Origin: Polytrichum commune
Taxonomy: Eukaryota > Streptophyta > Polytrichopsida > Polytrichales > Polytrichaceae
Assembly: GCA_950295325.1 (NCBI GenBank)
Contig: OX485806.1
Coordinates: 50,337,169 to 50,401,168, forward strand
Length of the DNA stretch: 64,000 nt
Direction: 5' to 3'
A program made the position numbers and the translations under genes. Below are positions 1 through 12,700 of the stretch, in pieces; position 1 is the first letter of the stretch; each line of letters opens with the position of its first letter. Below the pieces are notes generated by a model that worked only from the letters and a program-made list of their open reading frames with translations, was not told the origin of the DNA and searched no databases.

Positions 1-828
1 CTCAGAAAACCGCACACAACCACAAAATGCACGTCAAGAACTTCAACACCAAATCCTGCCTCACAAACAGCGTTGCATTGGTGCAAGCAACCCTAGGCAA
101 CGTACAAAGCAAAGAACACCAAAACCCTCGTCATCCAAATTTTTCATTCGGGAATTTGGATTCAAAATGGATAGTTTTTCATCCATTGACCACCATAAAA
201 TGCATTGTATACCTCTGCCTCAACATTTTTTTCTCTACCTACTATTCCCAACCCTATTTTAGATTGAAAGAATTAGATAAATTGATGCATTATATGGTAC
301 CCTTATTTATTTATACACACAACTTTGTATTTGTAGAGGTGCTTCATTATATCGAAGAATTGTATAAATTTTATCACAAATGAATAAAAAATACCCTACA
401 TTCTTTCGCACATGGTTTAATAAATTTTCGCGAGTGCCCTCCCCGGGCAACATTCTCCGTTCACTCCAGCCGCCTTCGTAAAATGAAAGCCCCCCCCCCC
501 CCTTCAGAGTCTCCCGGGACCCCCTCAAGCTCCCTCGGAAATCCAGGAGCCTCACCTTATCTCAACAGGTGGTTCCTTTAATCAAAAGGCTAATTCCTCC
601 CTAAATTCTTTGGCCTCCAAGTTGTGCCTTGACCCTAGGCTATTTACTCCAATCATTTTTATTGGTTTTTCTACTAATTGCTCCTCACTAGAAATTTCTA
701 ATTCAAATCTATCTAAAACTTTGAATCTAAATTCTTTTTCTCTTTTCAACTAACTCAAACAAATGTTAATTCTAATATTTTGGCGTTCCTAAGGCTAAAT
801 TCAAATGTGGGCACATAATTGGGCTCAC
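1..828. other. intergenic DNA, no gene seen
   Basis: Only short open frames occur, with no recognisable protein. A poly-C run (about 14 C) lies near 488-501. Pyrimidine-rich text follows it. Nothing further can be supported. Confidence 0.6.
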
Positions 829-3226
829 ATTGCTAGAGCAACACTATAACAACCCAAACCATACTAGGCAACTATGCCCTCACATTGGACCAATGCCCAT
901 GGAGGCCGTGCCGTTCGACCTTGGGTGGGTGAGGCCATACCACCTCACCCATATAAGCCTCTAGGACTTTTGGCAGCCCCCCTATCCCACTATCAGGAAA
1001 CCTTTTGTATCTCTACCAAGAATTGGGGCCAAGTAGACATTTCCCCTTAGCCGTTGGGGCTAGAAGCCCATATCAGCTCCAGAACATCATAACTTCCTTG
1101 TATGATCTTGGATTGTGAGCCCAAAGTTGTGCCCACATGTGTTCTTAACCCTTTAAATCTATTAAAACGTAGGCTTTTATATTATTGCAATTATTCAAAA
1201 ACAGAAAAAGAGTGAGGGCTTTTAGTTTGAAGTTGAATTGGATTAAAGGTGGAGTTGGTTGTGCTTTAGTGTCGTAGGGTAGAATGGTTTATTTAAGAAG
1301 TAGTAAGTAAGTTGGGTAGGTTTTAGAGTTAAGGCTTTGCGAGGTGGGTTTTATCTTGAGCAAGAAAGGATTGGTCAGTGTCCATTTAAGGGGTGGAGGC
1401 ACTATTCACCTTAGAAAAATCTGGACCAAGGGACTCTAAAAAATGGTTAGGAGGTGGCTGCTGTTCACTCGACTCTCTCTCTCAAAGTTGTGGATACAAG
1501 GTCGAAAACCGAGTCGAGGAAAAAACCATGTCAAGTCGGACGCTCGGCAGAATGTAACGAGAAAGGACTGGGAAGAGGCTGAGCTCGGCTACCAAAGAGG
1601 AGCATACCGGTTGAGAGGCAGGGAGAGGGCAGTTGTAGTTGATGGGCGCATCACAAGATGGTACTGGGTAGAGTCCAGCGGAAGGATGGGATCTCGAGCT
1701 GCTAGGGAAAAGACAGGAGAAAAACACATGCAGTCGGGTTGATGGCGAACAAGCTCGATGAAGGAGCAGAAGACACCAAGCTTCAACTTGGAATGCAGAG
1801 TGGAAGAGGTGGTAGCTGCGGGGACGATTCAGAACTGATTGAGGGAGCTCGGAAGCAGTAGGGGTAGCCGAAGGTTGGGCGAATTGAATTAACACAAATG
1901 CATTCACATGTCAAATCAACACAATGACCGAGGCTTCCTAGGCCACGATAGACTGAGGAATGCTGGGTAAACCAATGGAATGAGTGGTGTGAGAGAAACA
2001 GAGATTCACTGCTTGTCAAGGGAACAATGTCGGCCTAAGGTCGAATTCTGAGACGGATGGCCTTATTGGAGCTGCCTCAGGTGGCTGAATCCGAGGACAG
2101 GGTTGAGGAACAAGTTGAATGAGCAGCATTGCAAAATGGATGCTGGCCTCCAGCAAGAAGTAGGGAAAAAAGGGGAAAAACAGTATCGAAATTGGTTCCT
2201 GAGACTCTGAGGCAGGCGACCACCGAACGAGTTGGGTACTGGAGATGCGTTGCCCTTCGGGGGATTGAGGGAAGGACTAGCTAGCAGGAGAGGAACTCCA
2301 GTTCAAGCCAAGAGGTTGGCTCTCAGAGCTGAGGGTTTGGGCAGCGGCCACGGGACCGACAGTGAGGTAGTACATCAGGGAAGGCTGGGATTTTAAGTAA
2401 TGGTTGGGAAAAGACTTAAGTAGGGTTTAAGCTTGTTTAGGGATAGGAGTAGTAAAGTGTTGATTGACCAATAGTTAGCTTGAATATAAGATGGGCATGC
2501 CAATGTGATATTGGTATGGCCTAATGCCAATGCTCAAAACATGTTTGAGCAGTTAGAATTCAATGTGGGTGTGTGGGAAAGACCTTAAGATGTGGAGTAT
2601 TTCTCAATACTTGGCCTTGCAAAGTTGAATAAAAAGAGTTGTGTGTTTTATAACTGCCTTGTGGGAGCATGAAGATAGGAATTCCGATGTCAAAGGAATT
2701 AATCAAGTGCATGTGAGCCACGAGCTCTCACCCAGATTACGACGCATAAGGGTGGGGGTTTGTGGCTGACATGGATGCTAACAAGTAACCAAATCATCAT
2801 CATCATCTACGCTTCACGTAGATACCGATGGACTTCTCACTTGCCCAATTTGGGCAAGTATTGAGGAAGTTATGCTTATTCAAACCTTGGCAGTCCCAAG
2901 AGCCACTCCCAGGCCACTACTGTACCAAGGCGCGGTCCTGGGACAATGCCCCACTCAAATTGCCATAACTCTAGCTCACACCTCCAATTGATGTAGTCTT
3001 GAGCATTCTAGAATCAGCACGCCAAATGCTACGCATAGCTCATGGCCTTACCCTGGTGCCTCCTAGTCTTTGTGGATGGGAGGTGTTCCCAACGCCCGGG
3101 GCCCTCACCCACACTAGGATCACTTGGGCCTCTCACCAACGGTGCCACAAGTCCCGGGTGTCACTTTGGGGTCCCCCTTGTGCCCATGGTGTTTTGGGCA
3201 CTCCTCATGGAGAGGTGCACGACAAA
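829..3226 (+). repeat. RepA repeat copy 1, interrupted by a solo LTR
   Basis: The outer parts (829-1108 and 2777-3226) match, in order, an inverted copy at 8479-9212 and a direct copy at 33817-34512. The shared text starts at a GTTGCTAGAGCAAC-like near-palindrome followed by ACACTACAACAACCC, and ends in GGGCACTCCTCATGGAGAGG. The interior 1114-2771 is absent from the other two copies, which marks a later insertion. No copy holds a convincing reading frame, so the family is noncoding and of unknown class. It is about 700 bp when uninterrupted. Confidence 0.75.
1114..2771. mobile_element. solo LTR (1658 bp) inserted in RepA
   Basis: The segment begins TGTGAGCC and ends GGCTGACA, a near-perfect inverted pair with the TG...CA ends of LTR retrotransposons. 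It is flanked by the exact 5-bp repeat TGGAT at 1109-1113 and 2772-2776. The other RepA copies are continuous here, so they act as empty sites. No gag or pol sequence is present, so this is a single LTR left after LTR-LTR recombination. Open frames within it (for example 1443-1742) show no protein character. The superfamily cannot be named from the LTR alone. Confidence 0.85.
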
Positions 3227-3406
3227 TATGGCTTGACGTATATCCACTTTGCTTTATATTGGTAAAACAAATGTACACATCATAATCCAGTCGTTTAATT
3301 TTCATTCATTTTTCATGTATTATATATGAATATTCATTATAAATTGTTTAAATATCTCTATTATTTCTGTCATACTAATGTTTTCTACCTCAAACCTAAA
3401 GTGGGG

Positions 3407-6245
3407 TGTGAACCCTTTGAGTGGTCCACCACTCTGCGGGATCACTTTTAGTTAGAATGTTAGCATTAAAAGTTAGAATTGATAGGGAATTTAGGAAAAA
3501 TTAGTTCATTTAGCATTTAGCCTAGAAGAAGGAAGGTCAAAATGAAACTAAGTAGTGCTAGAAGATAGCAAAGTAGAAAAAATGTGCTAGCTAGTAAAAA
3601 CAACTAGCTAAGCAAATATTAGTAGATGCTAGCTATTAAGCAAATGTTAGTAGATGCTAGCTAAGCAAGTGTTAGTTTATTAGTTAGTGTGAGGCACACA
3701 AGACTATTGGAGGTGTTTTACGTAAGAAGATAAAATCGGCGTGAAGAATTTTGAAGACAAAAAAGAAAGAGAGCAAGGGGGATACTTTGCCCACTTGCCC
3801 CCTTGCCAACTCGATGGCGGAAAAATTAGAAAGATTTCTAAAGGTTTTTTGTCGGAGCCACCTCGGCGAGAGGGTGGCAACCTCAACCGGGAAAACCCCC
3901 GAGCCAAAATTTCGAGAAAGGGTTTGAAAAATGGATCCGGTGGAGGAGGGGTCCAACCCTTTTGTGAGAGGGTTTTAAAACCCCTCCTTCCACCTTGTAG
4001 CTCTCTCTCTTTCTCTAGTTTTTGGGCGAAGCCCTGCTTCAATGTAGTTAGGAAAAAATCCTTTAGCATGTATTCTCAATGGTCTAAAAGAAAGGCTTGA
4101 GAACCTCCTCTACTCCCTCTCTCCTAGTTAGGTTGTGTGTTTATTAACACACCAACAAAATTATTCCTTCTTTTGTAAAGGTAGGTTGGATGGTAGAGTT
4201 TTGAGTAGAGGCATTATAGACCTCATCTGCCAATGCCCTGAAGCCTTAGTTCAAAAGCTAGAACAAGATACTTATCATTTTTCTCTTAGAGAGATTTCAT
4301 ATAGCTATCCATAGCCGTTTCCCATTTGTGATTTGGTTGAGATGACAATTAGTTATGGATTTTCAAAGATGGAGTAGAAAAACTGGGTGGTCTTGTGGGT
4401 AGCGGCTGCTGGATCAGACCTGCGAGCCCAATAGGAATTTTAATTCCAAGAAATTATATTTTTCCCAAGTAGAACTTTTGTGTAGCTTTCCAAAATGGCT
4501 TAGAACATTTGATTTGAGCATGATTTGAATTAGATATGAATTGTGCAAGATGGGACACATAGTTTGAGAACTTTTGGTTGACTGCTGCATTACAGAGGAC
4601 CTGCTGGGTTCACTTCGGCTTACCTTTCTAATCACATATTTTTATCAAATACATCTTTTTAATATCTCTCCAGGGTCATATAGAACGTTTGATTTGACTA
4701 AGATTTGAATTAGATATGAATTGTTGAAGGCGAGATACATAGTTTAAGCCTTCTTGATTAACTGCTGTGTTACAAGGAGTCCGCTGAATTTCTATTAGCT
4801 TAACCTGCTGATGTCATAATTTTTCTAGTTAGAGCTTGTTCATAGCTTTCCAATGGTATAAGGAAAGCCTAGATCCAAGTAGTAAGGAATGTGCTATGAA
4901 TTCTTGAAGTTAGAAGGTAGATAGGTGGGTTGGAAGGGTCGGTTGAATCGACCTCACACTTCCAACCCTCATAACTTTTGCATTTCTTATCCGATTAGAG
5001 TGATTTTTAGATCATTGGAAAGATAATTTGGTGCACTAAGTATAAATATTATGCTTAGGATTAAATTACAGGGCAGAATAACACTTTATATTTTAATTGT
5101 TAACTAAGGTACGCTTACTACCAAACTAGTTACAAAGAAGGAGGCAAGGTCGACGCTCGGAAAGTGGAGCAAGGAAGGAGGTAGCGGCTCGGCCTACATC
5201 AAGCCCAAATCAACCGAGGAAAATTGAGGTAAATTAACTAACCTTAAGCCTTCCATTTAGGATTGGAGGGAGCACGGCTAAGGTACGCATCTCTAAACCC
5301 ACTCACCTATCTCGTAAGGTCAAGTGGCTTGACCACTTGACCGTCAAGGGAGTACCCAATTCCATTGTTTTCGGGGCCCTTGGTATGTTTTGTGGTAGTA
5401 GCTTCATTTATTAGCAAGTTTCGTGTGTGGTAAGTCGGATTAATCACCGACACGACCACTCTGAATGTTGTTGGTGGAAAGGTGGGGTTAATGACCCGCG
5501 AATCCACTATTATGTTGTTGGCCCCATAGATTGGGAGTAATGGCCCCAATTTATGAAGATTGCGCAACAGGTTGAACCTACAGGTGGCCCGTCACCCTGG
5601 TCCCATTGAGTTGCATTTCGTGGTCTATCCAGTGTAAACACATTTAACAATCAAAACATACAAAATAAATCGTAAACCCTTGTTGGCAAGAGACCCGAGG
5701 TAAGGGGTGATGCCTAATATGTTAATGTAGTAAGTTAGGACGTGCAAACAAAAGTAAGTAATTAAGAAGGAATTTGTGTGAAGGGTGGGACTTAGGCCAA
5801 GTTCCCCCGCTTAGAAAACTAAATAGAACTAAATAAAGAAATAGGAAGAATTGAATGGTCCATCAAATTGTCGTTATTCCGTTCGTTGAGTTAGGGTGGT
5901 ATGAGTCACACCCGGTTGGGTGTATCAGAACCATCCCAATTCACAAATTAGGATTGCCTTGGTTTCAAGGCTGGTGCGTCTGCGCGTAGAATAGGTGTAG
6001 GTTAAGGTTAGAACTAGATATGAAATTGGTTAGTGGAGTTTAAAGCCACACTAGTAAAAAACTAAGGCCTAACCTCCGGAGGTACTACGACGCATATTTA
6101 ATCTCCCTTAAAAATCTAACTACTCACGTTATACACCTATCATCCGGGTTCGGCTTGGGCGCCTGCAAATGCAGGCCACCTTCACCGAAGGGCTTGTGTG
6201 ATACTTTTAGGCTCCCTCGAAAGGGGGTGGCCCAAAAGTACCACA
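3407..6245 (+). mobile_element. long solo LTR, copy 1 (2839 bp)
   Basis: The element starts TGTGAACCC and ends ACCACA (TGTG...CACA), with an exact 5-bp duplication TGGGG at 3402-3406 and 6246-6250. Almost its whole length is the reverse complement of 9775-13262. Examples are the CCTCGGCGAGAGGGTGG block near 3860 and the GGGGCCCTTGGTATG block near 5372. A ~180-bp tandem array sits inside at about 4400-4910. Open frames such as 3741-4100 and 5307-5567 lie in conserved LTR sequence but look non-coding. At 2.8 kb this is long for an LTR. Orientation is given by taking TGTGAACCC as the 5' end. Confidence 0.8.
4400..4910 (+). repeat. ~180-bp tandem array inside LTR copy 1
   Basis: The block with 'gactgctgcattacagagg' near 4578 recurs as 'aactgctgtgttacaagga' about 179 bp later. 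Each is followed by a diverged CTGCTG...TAGCTTACC-type segment and a 'gatttgaattagatatgaattg' motif. Two clear monomers and one diverged one are visible. The same array, inverted and with more copies, occurs at 11230-12110. Confidence 0.7.
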
Positions 6246-6250
6246 TGGGG

Positions 6251-7410
6251 GTTTTCCCCTTATGCTAAATTATATATAATGACATATTTTGCAGTTTAAG
6301 TAGGCTATGGTAGATCCAAAATTTCTATCATTTTTTTTGCCAAAAAAAGAATCTTATGGTTGTTCTCATGTGGTTTCTATTTTTCAGCCAGTCACCGCCC
6401 TGAGGGTGATTCAAGTGTAGTTTAATGGTACCTACCCAATATCTGTGTAGAACCTACTCATAACTCATTCTCCTTTCTAGTTTTTACTGAATCCTAAATC
6501 TCCAAGTTTGCATAAAACTGCAATGGGTTCTGCTATTTTGGTTCCTAGTGAGATTTTCATGTTTTTTAGCCTTGCTTGTGTTAATGTCAAAATCTCATCA
6601 TGGGTGCTTTGGGGGGCTGGTTTTGGGAAATAGGTAGCTACATGGTAATCATGAGATAGGCTAATATCAAGGTCGGATTTTATTTCAAATGGGAGTTGGA
6701 TTATATTGAAGTGTTGTCTTTCTATGCCATGTAGGCGTTTTATTGTGAAACAATTTTGACCAACATGAGGATAGGAGAATACTGACTTTAGGAGCTATTT
6801 TGCTTCCAATATTGAGAAACCATTTTTCATGAGGGTGTGAATGGGGGTTGGCACAAAGCTCATCAACACTCCTTCATCAATTGCTAGCTTCTCCATCACC
6901 TCAAATCCAAGCTAAAAACATCATGTCGATGGGGACTTCTCTTTAGGTGTTAGTTTGTTTTAGTTTTTTTTTGTCGATGTTGTTTTGCTGCCTCCATTCC
7001 TTTTCAGCTCTCATGGTGGAGAGTTTAACTCTATCATTACAAAGTCTAGTTTGGCTGTGATGTCTCTTGTAGCACCTCGGTTTCCTCTTTATCTTGTCAT
7101 CTTGTTTCTACAAATTTTGACCATAATTGGAGTTACTTTGTGTTTGGTTAGTCTGGAAGGACTTTTTATACATAGTAGGTGGTGAAAGGTATGATGAGAT
7201 TGATGTTAATTATAAACATATTTAATACGTATGTAGCAGTGTATACAACTTTGTTTGTTTTTTCTATGGTTGTGGTGGTTTTTCATATTATTCTCTAGTT
7301 TGTTTCTCCTTATTCTCCAATTTATTGAGTTTTTAGGGGTATATTTTGATTTGGTTTTGAAGAGTTGTGATGTATTTGGTATTATTTTGTTTTAAATTGT
7401 GATATACTTG
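6251..7410. other. AT-rich intergenic DNA
   Basis: No gene or clear repeat was seen. The 66-codon frame at 6985-7185 is isolated and hydrophobic, without a recognisable domain. Confidence 0.5.
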
Positions 7411-7414
7411 ATAT

Positions 7415-7900
7415 TTTTGTTGATCCACCTCCTTCCATATATACTCGTATATGTGTTTGGTAGGGGTGGATGTTCTCATTTACCTAGCATTATGTATGGG
7501 GTTGAGTTTATAAAGACGTGACCGATTAATACAATTTTAGAAATATTGAGTATTGAAGTTTTAGGTAATTCTAATTTATTTTGAATTATTTCTAGGGTTT
7601 TTCTTGCATCATCTTAATTTCTTCTCCTTTCATGCACACGTGTATATGGGCTTTGTTGAGGTGGTTGTTTTGATTTGCTTAGCATTGTGTATGGGGTTAA
7701 GTTTGTAAAAATATAAATAACTGGTACAAAGATTTTTAGGGTATTTTGGGTTTAAATACTAATTAGCCTTAGTTTTTTTAGAATTATAACTGGGGTACTA
7801 TTGGTATCAATGTTGATCCCCCTCCTTCCACACATACATGTGTATGGGTTTTGTAAAGGTGGATGTTCTGGTTTGCTTGTGTTTAATTTTCAATGTTGAA
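7415..7900 (+). repeat. three diverged ~195-bp tandem units
   Basis: A segment reading CCTCCTTCCA-N-ATACTCGTATATG, then GGTGGATGTTCT, then GCATTGTGTATGGGGTT-like text appears near 7430, 7624 and 7820. Unit spacing is about 195 bp and divergence is substantial. No coding potential was seen. Confidence 0.6.
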
Positions 7901-8214
7901 ATAATATGAGTTTGTTATAATTCCTATCTACTGGTTTCATGAGTGCAAGATTTGGGTAAGAGTTAGAAGACTTATATGTTGCATTCATTATGTGTGTCGT
8001 TATAGCCAACACTGTCTGATGTGGCTTGATGTAAATTGGCAGTTGTATATGTTGGTGGAGATATGGTGAGTTGGATGAATTTTGGCCACTGGTGCTCTCA
8101 GTGTTGAAGCAAGCTTGGCATGCTCGGTTAGCTGGCAGTGAGTTATTTTAACTTACAAACCAATGTTAGTGTCTAACACCTTGACAATCCCCAACTCTTG
8201 CAATTTAGGATTAA

Positions 8215-8430
8215 GGTCTAGGAGTAACTCTTGCTGCCGAGCGAATCCAAGTCAACTTTGGTGGCTTCCCTATCACGGAGCCAATCGCAGATGGAGTGGC
8301 ATCACCCTTAGCGTCTGGATCTGCCCTGGTTGTGGTTCACTGTGAGCCTCTTCAGGTGGTCACAATGTGCTTGGTTGGTGTTGGTACAGACTTGCAGCAA
8401 AATCGACAATGCAATCAAAATTGGCAAAGC
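8215..8430 (+). other. orphan open frame, coding-like but unidentified
   Basis: Translated from 8215, the sequence gives an uninterrupted frame beginning GLGVTLAAERIQVNFGG and continuing through a valine-rich stretch. It opens just after a stop and has no ATG at its head. The composition looks more protein-like than its surroundings, but no family is recognised. It may be an exon scrap of a lost gene or chance. Confidence 0.2.
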
Positions 8431-8478
8431 AAGTAATGTGATCTATGAAGTTGCCTTCAAAAGGTTTGTTAAGGCGGT

Positions 8479-9212
8479 GTTGTCATGCACCTCTTCATGA
8501 GGAGTGCCCCAAACATCATGGGCACAAAGGGGACCCCGGAGTGACACCCGGGACTTGTGGCGTCGTTGGTGAGAGGGCCCAAGTGATCCTAGTGTGGGTG
8601 AGGGCCCTGGGCGTTGGGAACGCCTCCCACCCACAGAGATTAGGAGTCACAAGGGTAAGGCCATGAGCTATGCATAGCTGATGGCGTGGGCATTCTATAA
8701 TGCTAAAAAACACCTCAATTGGAGGTGTGAGCTAGGAGTTATGGCAATATGAGTGGGGCACTGTCTCGGGACAGAGCCCTGGTACAACAGTGGCCTGGGA
8801 GTGGCTCCCGGGACTGCCAAGGTTTGAACAGGCATAACTTCCTCAATACTTGCAAAAGGAAAGTGAGGAGTTCATTGGCATCTTCTTGAAGCGTAGATGA
8901 AGATGGAGTGGTTGTTTGTTAGCATAAAAGATTACATAAGGAGGTTATGATGGTCTGAAGCTGCTAGGGGCTTCTAGGCCCAGCGGCTAAGGGAAAATGT
9001 CTACTTGGCCCCAATTCTTGGTAGAGAGACCAAAGGTTTCTTGATGGTGGGGTAGGGGCCCGCCTAGAGCACTAGAGGCTTATATGGATGAGGTGGTGTG
9101 GCCTCACCCACCTAAGGCCGAACGGCACGACCTCCATGGGCATTGGCCCAAAGTGAGGCCATAGTTGTCTAGTATGGTTCGGGTTGTTGTAGTGTTGCTC
9201 TAGCAACGCAAT
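8479..9212 (-). repeat. RepA repeat copy 2 (inverted, uninterrupted)
   Basis: This is the reverse complement of 829-1108 plus 2777-3226, without the solo LTR found there. It therefore shows the empty-site state, with the junction text 'atgtaatcttttatgctaac' on the RepA strand. The stretch GCAACACTACAACAACCC (RepA strand) is shared by all copies apart from small changes. Confidence 0.75.
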
Positions 9213-9539
9213 GATCAACATAAGATTGGACTTCCATGAATGGAAGTTCACATCTAAGAATTGGTTACCGATTAAGGGGTGAATCCCAAAAGCAAAGTAA
9301 GAGGGTTGGTTCCCCTCCTATGAATTATAAGGTCCGGGGTAGGAGGAGCTAACCATTAGCATGGCGATATGCGAAGGATTAGCGCTCGTGATCCTTGCTA
9401 GAAACGGTCAAGATTGAAATGGTCAAGATTGTTAAAGAAACTACTAAAAATTGCGATAGGTGCGGCTTTGCTGCATGTGTTAGTTGACTTGCCATTGTGA
9501 GTACAAACTATATGTTATAATTACTAACGCACTAGTACT

Positions 9540-9735
9540 TTAGTTTGCATGTTACCTGCACCAATCAACAAGGTATAACCACCAAACTACTCGTATGGGC
9601 AGCAAACTATATGCATCAGCTCTGAGCTATACATACCAGTACTCCGGTCTGCATGCTACCTACATCGATCAGCAGGGTATAGCCACCGAGCTATCCATAT
9701 GGGCATCGAACAAAAAGGTATAAACATTTAGTTAT
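9540..9735 (+). repeat. imperfect ~104-bp direct repeat
   Basis: A unit containing 'gcatgttacctgcaccaatca', 'aaggtataaccacc' and 'actcgtatgggcagcaaa' at about 9547-9610 recurs as 'gcatgctacctacatcgatcag', 'agggtatagccacc' and 'tatccatatgggcatcgaa' at about 9650-9715. It abuts the end of the inverted long LTR. Confidence 0.5.
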
Positions 9736-9774
9736 TCGTATGGACACTAATCTGTACTTATGCCACACAAATTT

Positions 9775-12700
9775 TGTGGTGAGGATGGCTTGCACTTGTA
9801 GGTGCCCAAGCCGAACCCGGATGGTAGTTGTATAAAATAAATGCTTTGATTTTTAGAGGGGAGTTGAAATTGCGGTTGTAGTACCTCCGGAGACTGGGCC
9901 TTAGTTTTTATTATTGTGGTTTTTAACTTCACTAATCCAATTCACACCTAGTTCTAACCTAGACCTACAACCTAGTGTAAATGCATACACACCAACCTTG
10001 GAACCAGGGCAATCGTAACCTATAAATTGAGATGGCTGTGGTATACACCAACGGGGTGTGACTCATACCACCTTTAACTTAATGGACAAAATAGCAATGG
10101 TTTGATCGACCATTCAATTTCTTCCTACTTCTTTATTTAATAATGTTTAAATTTCCTATGCGTAGAGACCTGGCTTAAGTCCCACCCTTTATACCACTTC
10201 CTTCTTATTTAGTTAATTTTGTTTTTACATCCTACCTTATGACATTTATGTATTGAGCATCACCCCTTACTTAATTGGTGCACCCCTTAGCTTGGAACCT
10301 TTTAAGGCCTTGTACAAGTCACTTGAAGGCCAAGTAACAGCTTAAACCCTTTGGACTTCAACGGTCTGAAAGGTGGTGTCACCCTACCGAGTTAAGTTCC
10401 CAATTCGGGCTTCTTGCCAACAAGGGTTTACGATATGTTTTTTTTATGATTCATATTATTAAATGTGTTTACACTAGATAGATCACAAAATGCAACTTAA
10501 TCGAACTAGGGTGACGGAAAATCCATAGGTTTAATCTATTGTATAATCTTCATGGATTGGGGCCATAACTTCCAATTCATAGGGCCAATAACACAACAGT
10601 GGATTTGTGGATCATTAACCCTACATTTTCACCAACAACGTTTAGAGTGGTCATTTCAATGATTAATCTGACTCCATCACATATAATTTTTTTTTAATAA
10701 TAAAAACTACTACCACAAAACATATCAAGGGCCCCCGAAAACAATGAAGTTGGGTATCCCCCCTGGCGGTCAAGTGGTCCTTACAAGATAGGTGAATGGG
10801 TTTGGGGATGCGTACCTTGGCTACGCTCCCTCCAATCCTAAACGAAAGGTTAGGATTTGTTAACTTACTTTAATGCTCCTTGTTTGGTTGGGTTTGATGT
10901 AGTCCAAGCCGCTACCTCTTTGCCTTCTTCCACTTCTCGGATGTTGACCTTGTTTTTTTCCTTGTAGCTAATTTGGTTGTGGAGCTTAGATTAGTTAATG
11001 GTTAAAACATCATTTTAATACACTATAATTTTGGCCTCATCATAATTAGTTCACATAGTATACATCATTAACTTTCTAGGAATCTAAATTTCATTTCAAT
11101 CGGATAAGAATTGCAAAAATTACAAGGTCTGGAAGCACGATGTCTATTCAACCAATCCTCCAAATTAAAAAATCCATAGTTAATTTGCTATTACTTGGAT
11201 TGGGACTTGTTATACATCATCAAAAAAACTATCAAAAATATTTATAAGAGAAAAAATATAAGATTAGCAAGGTAGGCCGAGATGGATTCAACAACCTTCT
11301 GTAATGTGACAGTCAACAAAAAATGCTTAAACTATGTATCCCACATTTAAAAATCTCTATTTAATTCATTATTTAGTCAAATCACACGTTCTAAAAAATA
11401 TTGGGAAGCTGTCAAAAAGAACTATAAGAAGAAAAATATGAATAGCAAGGTAAGCTGAGATGGATCTAGCAACCTCCCTGTAATAAAATAGTCAACTAGA
11501 ATGACTCAAACTATATATCCCATCTTTAAAAATTCTAATTTAATTAACTAATTAGTTAAAGTACACCTTCTAAGTAGCCTTGGAAAGTTATTAAAAAAAT
11601 TTATAAAAAAAAATTGGCAAGATAAGCCGAGATGGATCCAGCAGCCTCCCTATAATGCAACTGTCAACTAGAAGGGCTCAAACTATGTATCCCGTCTTTA
11701 AAAATCCATATTTAATTCATTATTAAGTCAAATCACATGTTCTAAAAAAACTTGGAAAACTCCCAAAAATATCTATAAGAAAAGAAAAGAAAATTAGCAA
11801 CGTAAGCCGAGATGGATCTAGCAACCTCCCTGTAATACAACAGTCAACTAAAAAGGTTCAAACTATGTATCCCACCTTTATAAATTCCCATTTATTTAAT
11901 TAATTAATCAAATCACATGTTCTAAATAGCCTTGGAAAACTATTAAAAAGATCTATAAGAAGAAAAAAATGAAATGGGCAAAATAAGCCTAGATGAATCC
12001 AACAACCTCTTTATAATGTAGTAGCCAACTAGAAGGGCTTAAATTATGTATCCTACTTTTCAAAATTCATATCCAATTCACTACTTAGCCAAATTACATA
12101 TTGTAAACAACGTTAGAAATCCAAACAAAAGTTCTATTTGAGAATAATATATGTTTTTAGATTGAAATTTTGATAAGGCCAGCAGGTTTGATTCAGCGGC
12201 CACTTCCCAAATGAACACCATAGTTTTTATTCCAATTTTGGAAATTTATAACTACTTGTTATCTCAACTTAATTACAAATAGAAAATGGCTATGGGTAGC
12301 TGTAGAAAATATTTATAAGAAAAAATTGATAAATTTGTAATTTCAAATGGTAAACTAAACATTCAAGTCACCAGCGGCCAAGGTCTACAATGTCTCAAAT
12401 TTTAAACGTGTATTCTAACCTACCTCTAAGAAAGAATTTTTTTTTTCGTATGTTAACAAACACACATTCTAATTGGGAGAAAATAGGGAGATGATTTCCT
12501 CAAGCCTTACTACTAGGCAATTAAATTGACAAGGGAGTTATTTCCTAACTATATAGAGGCAGGGATTTGTTCAACAATAAAAAAGAAGAGAGAAATTTCA
12601 ATGTGGGAGGAGGGGGTCTTTAAACCCTTTCAAAAAAATGTTGGACCCCTCCGTTTCCGGTCCCATTCTTTCCACCCCTCCAAATTTGGGCTCGAGGGTT

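Noticed and set aside
1482-1907. 141-codon minus frame in the first solo LTR
   Set aside because: It lies within an LTR with no domain, and its peptide is Ser/Pro/Leu-rich noise.
3741-4100. 119-codon frame and its antisense partner (3704-4069)
   Set aside because: They lie in the long LTR; copy 2 does not keep the frame, and the composition is purine/pyrimidine biased.
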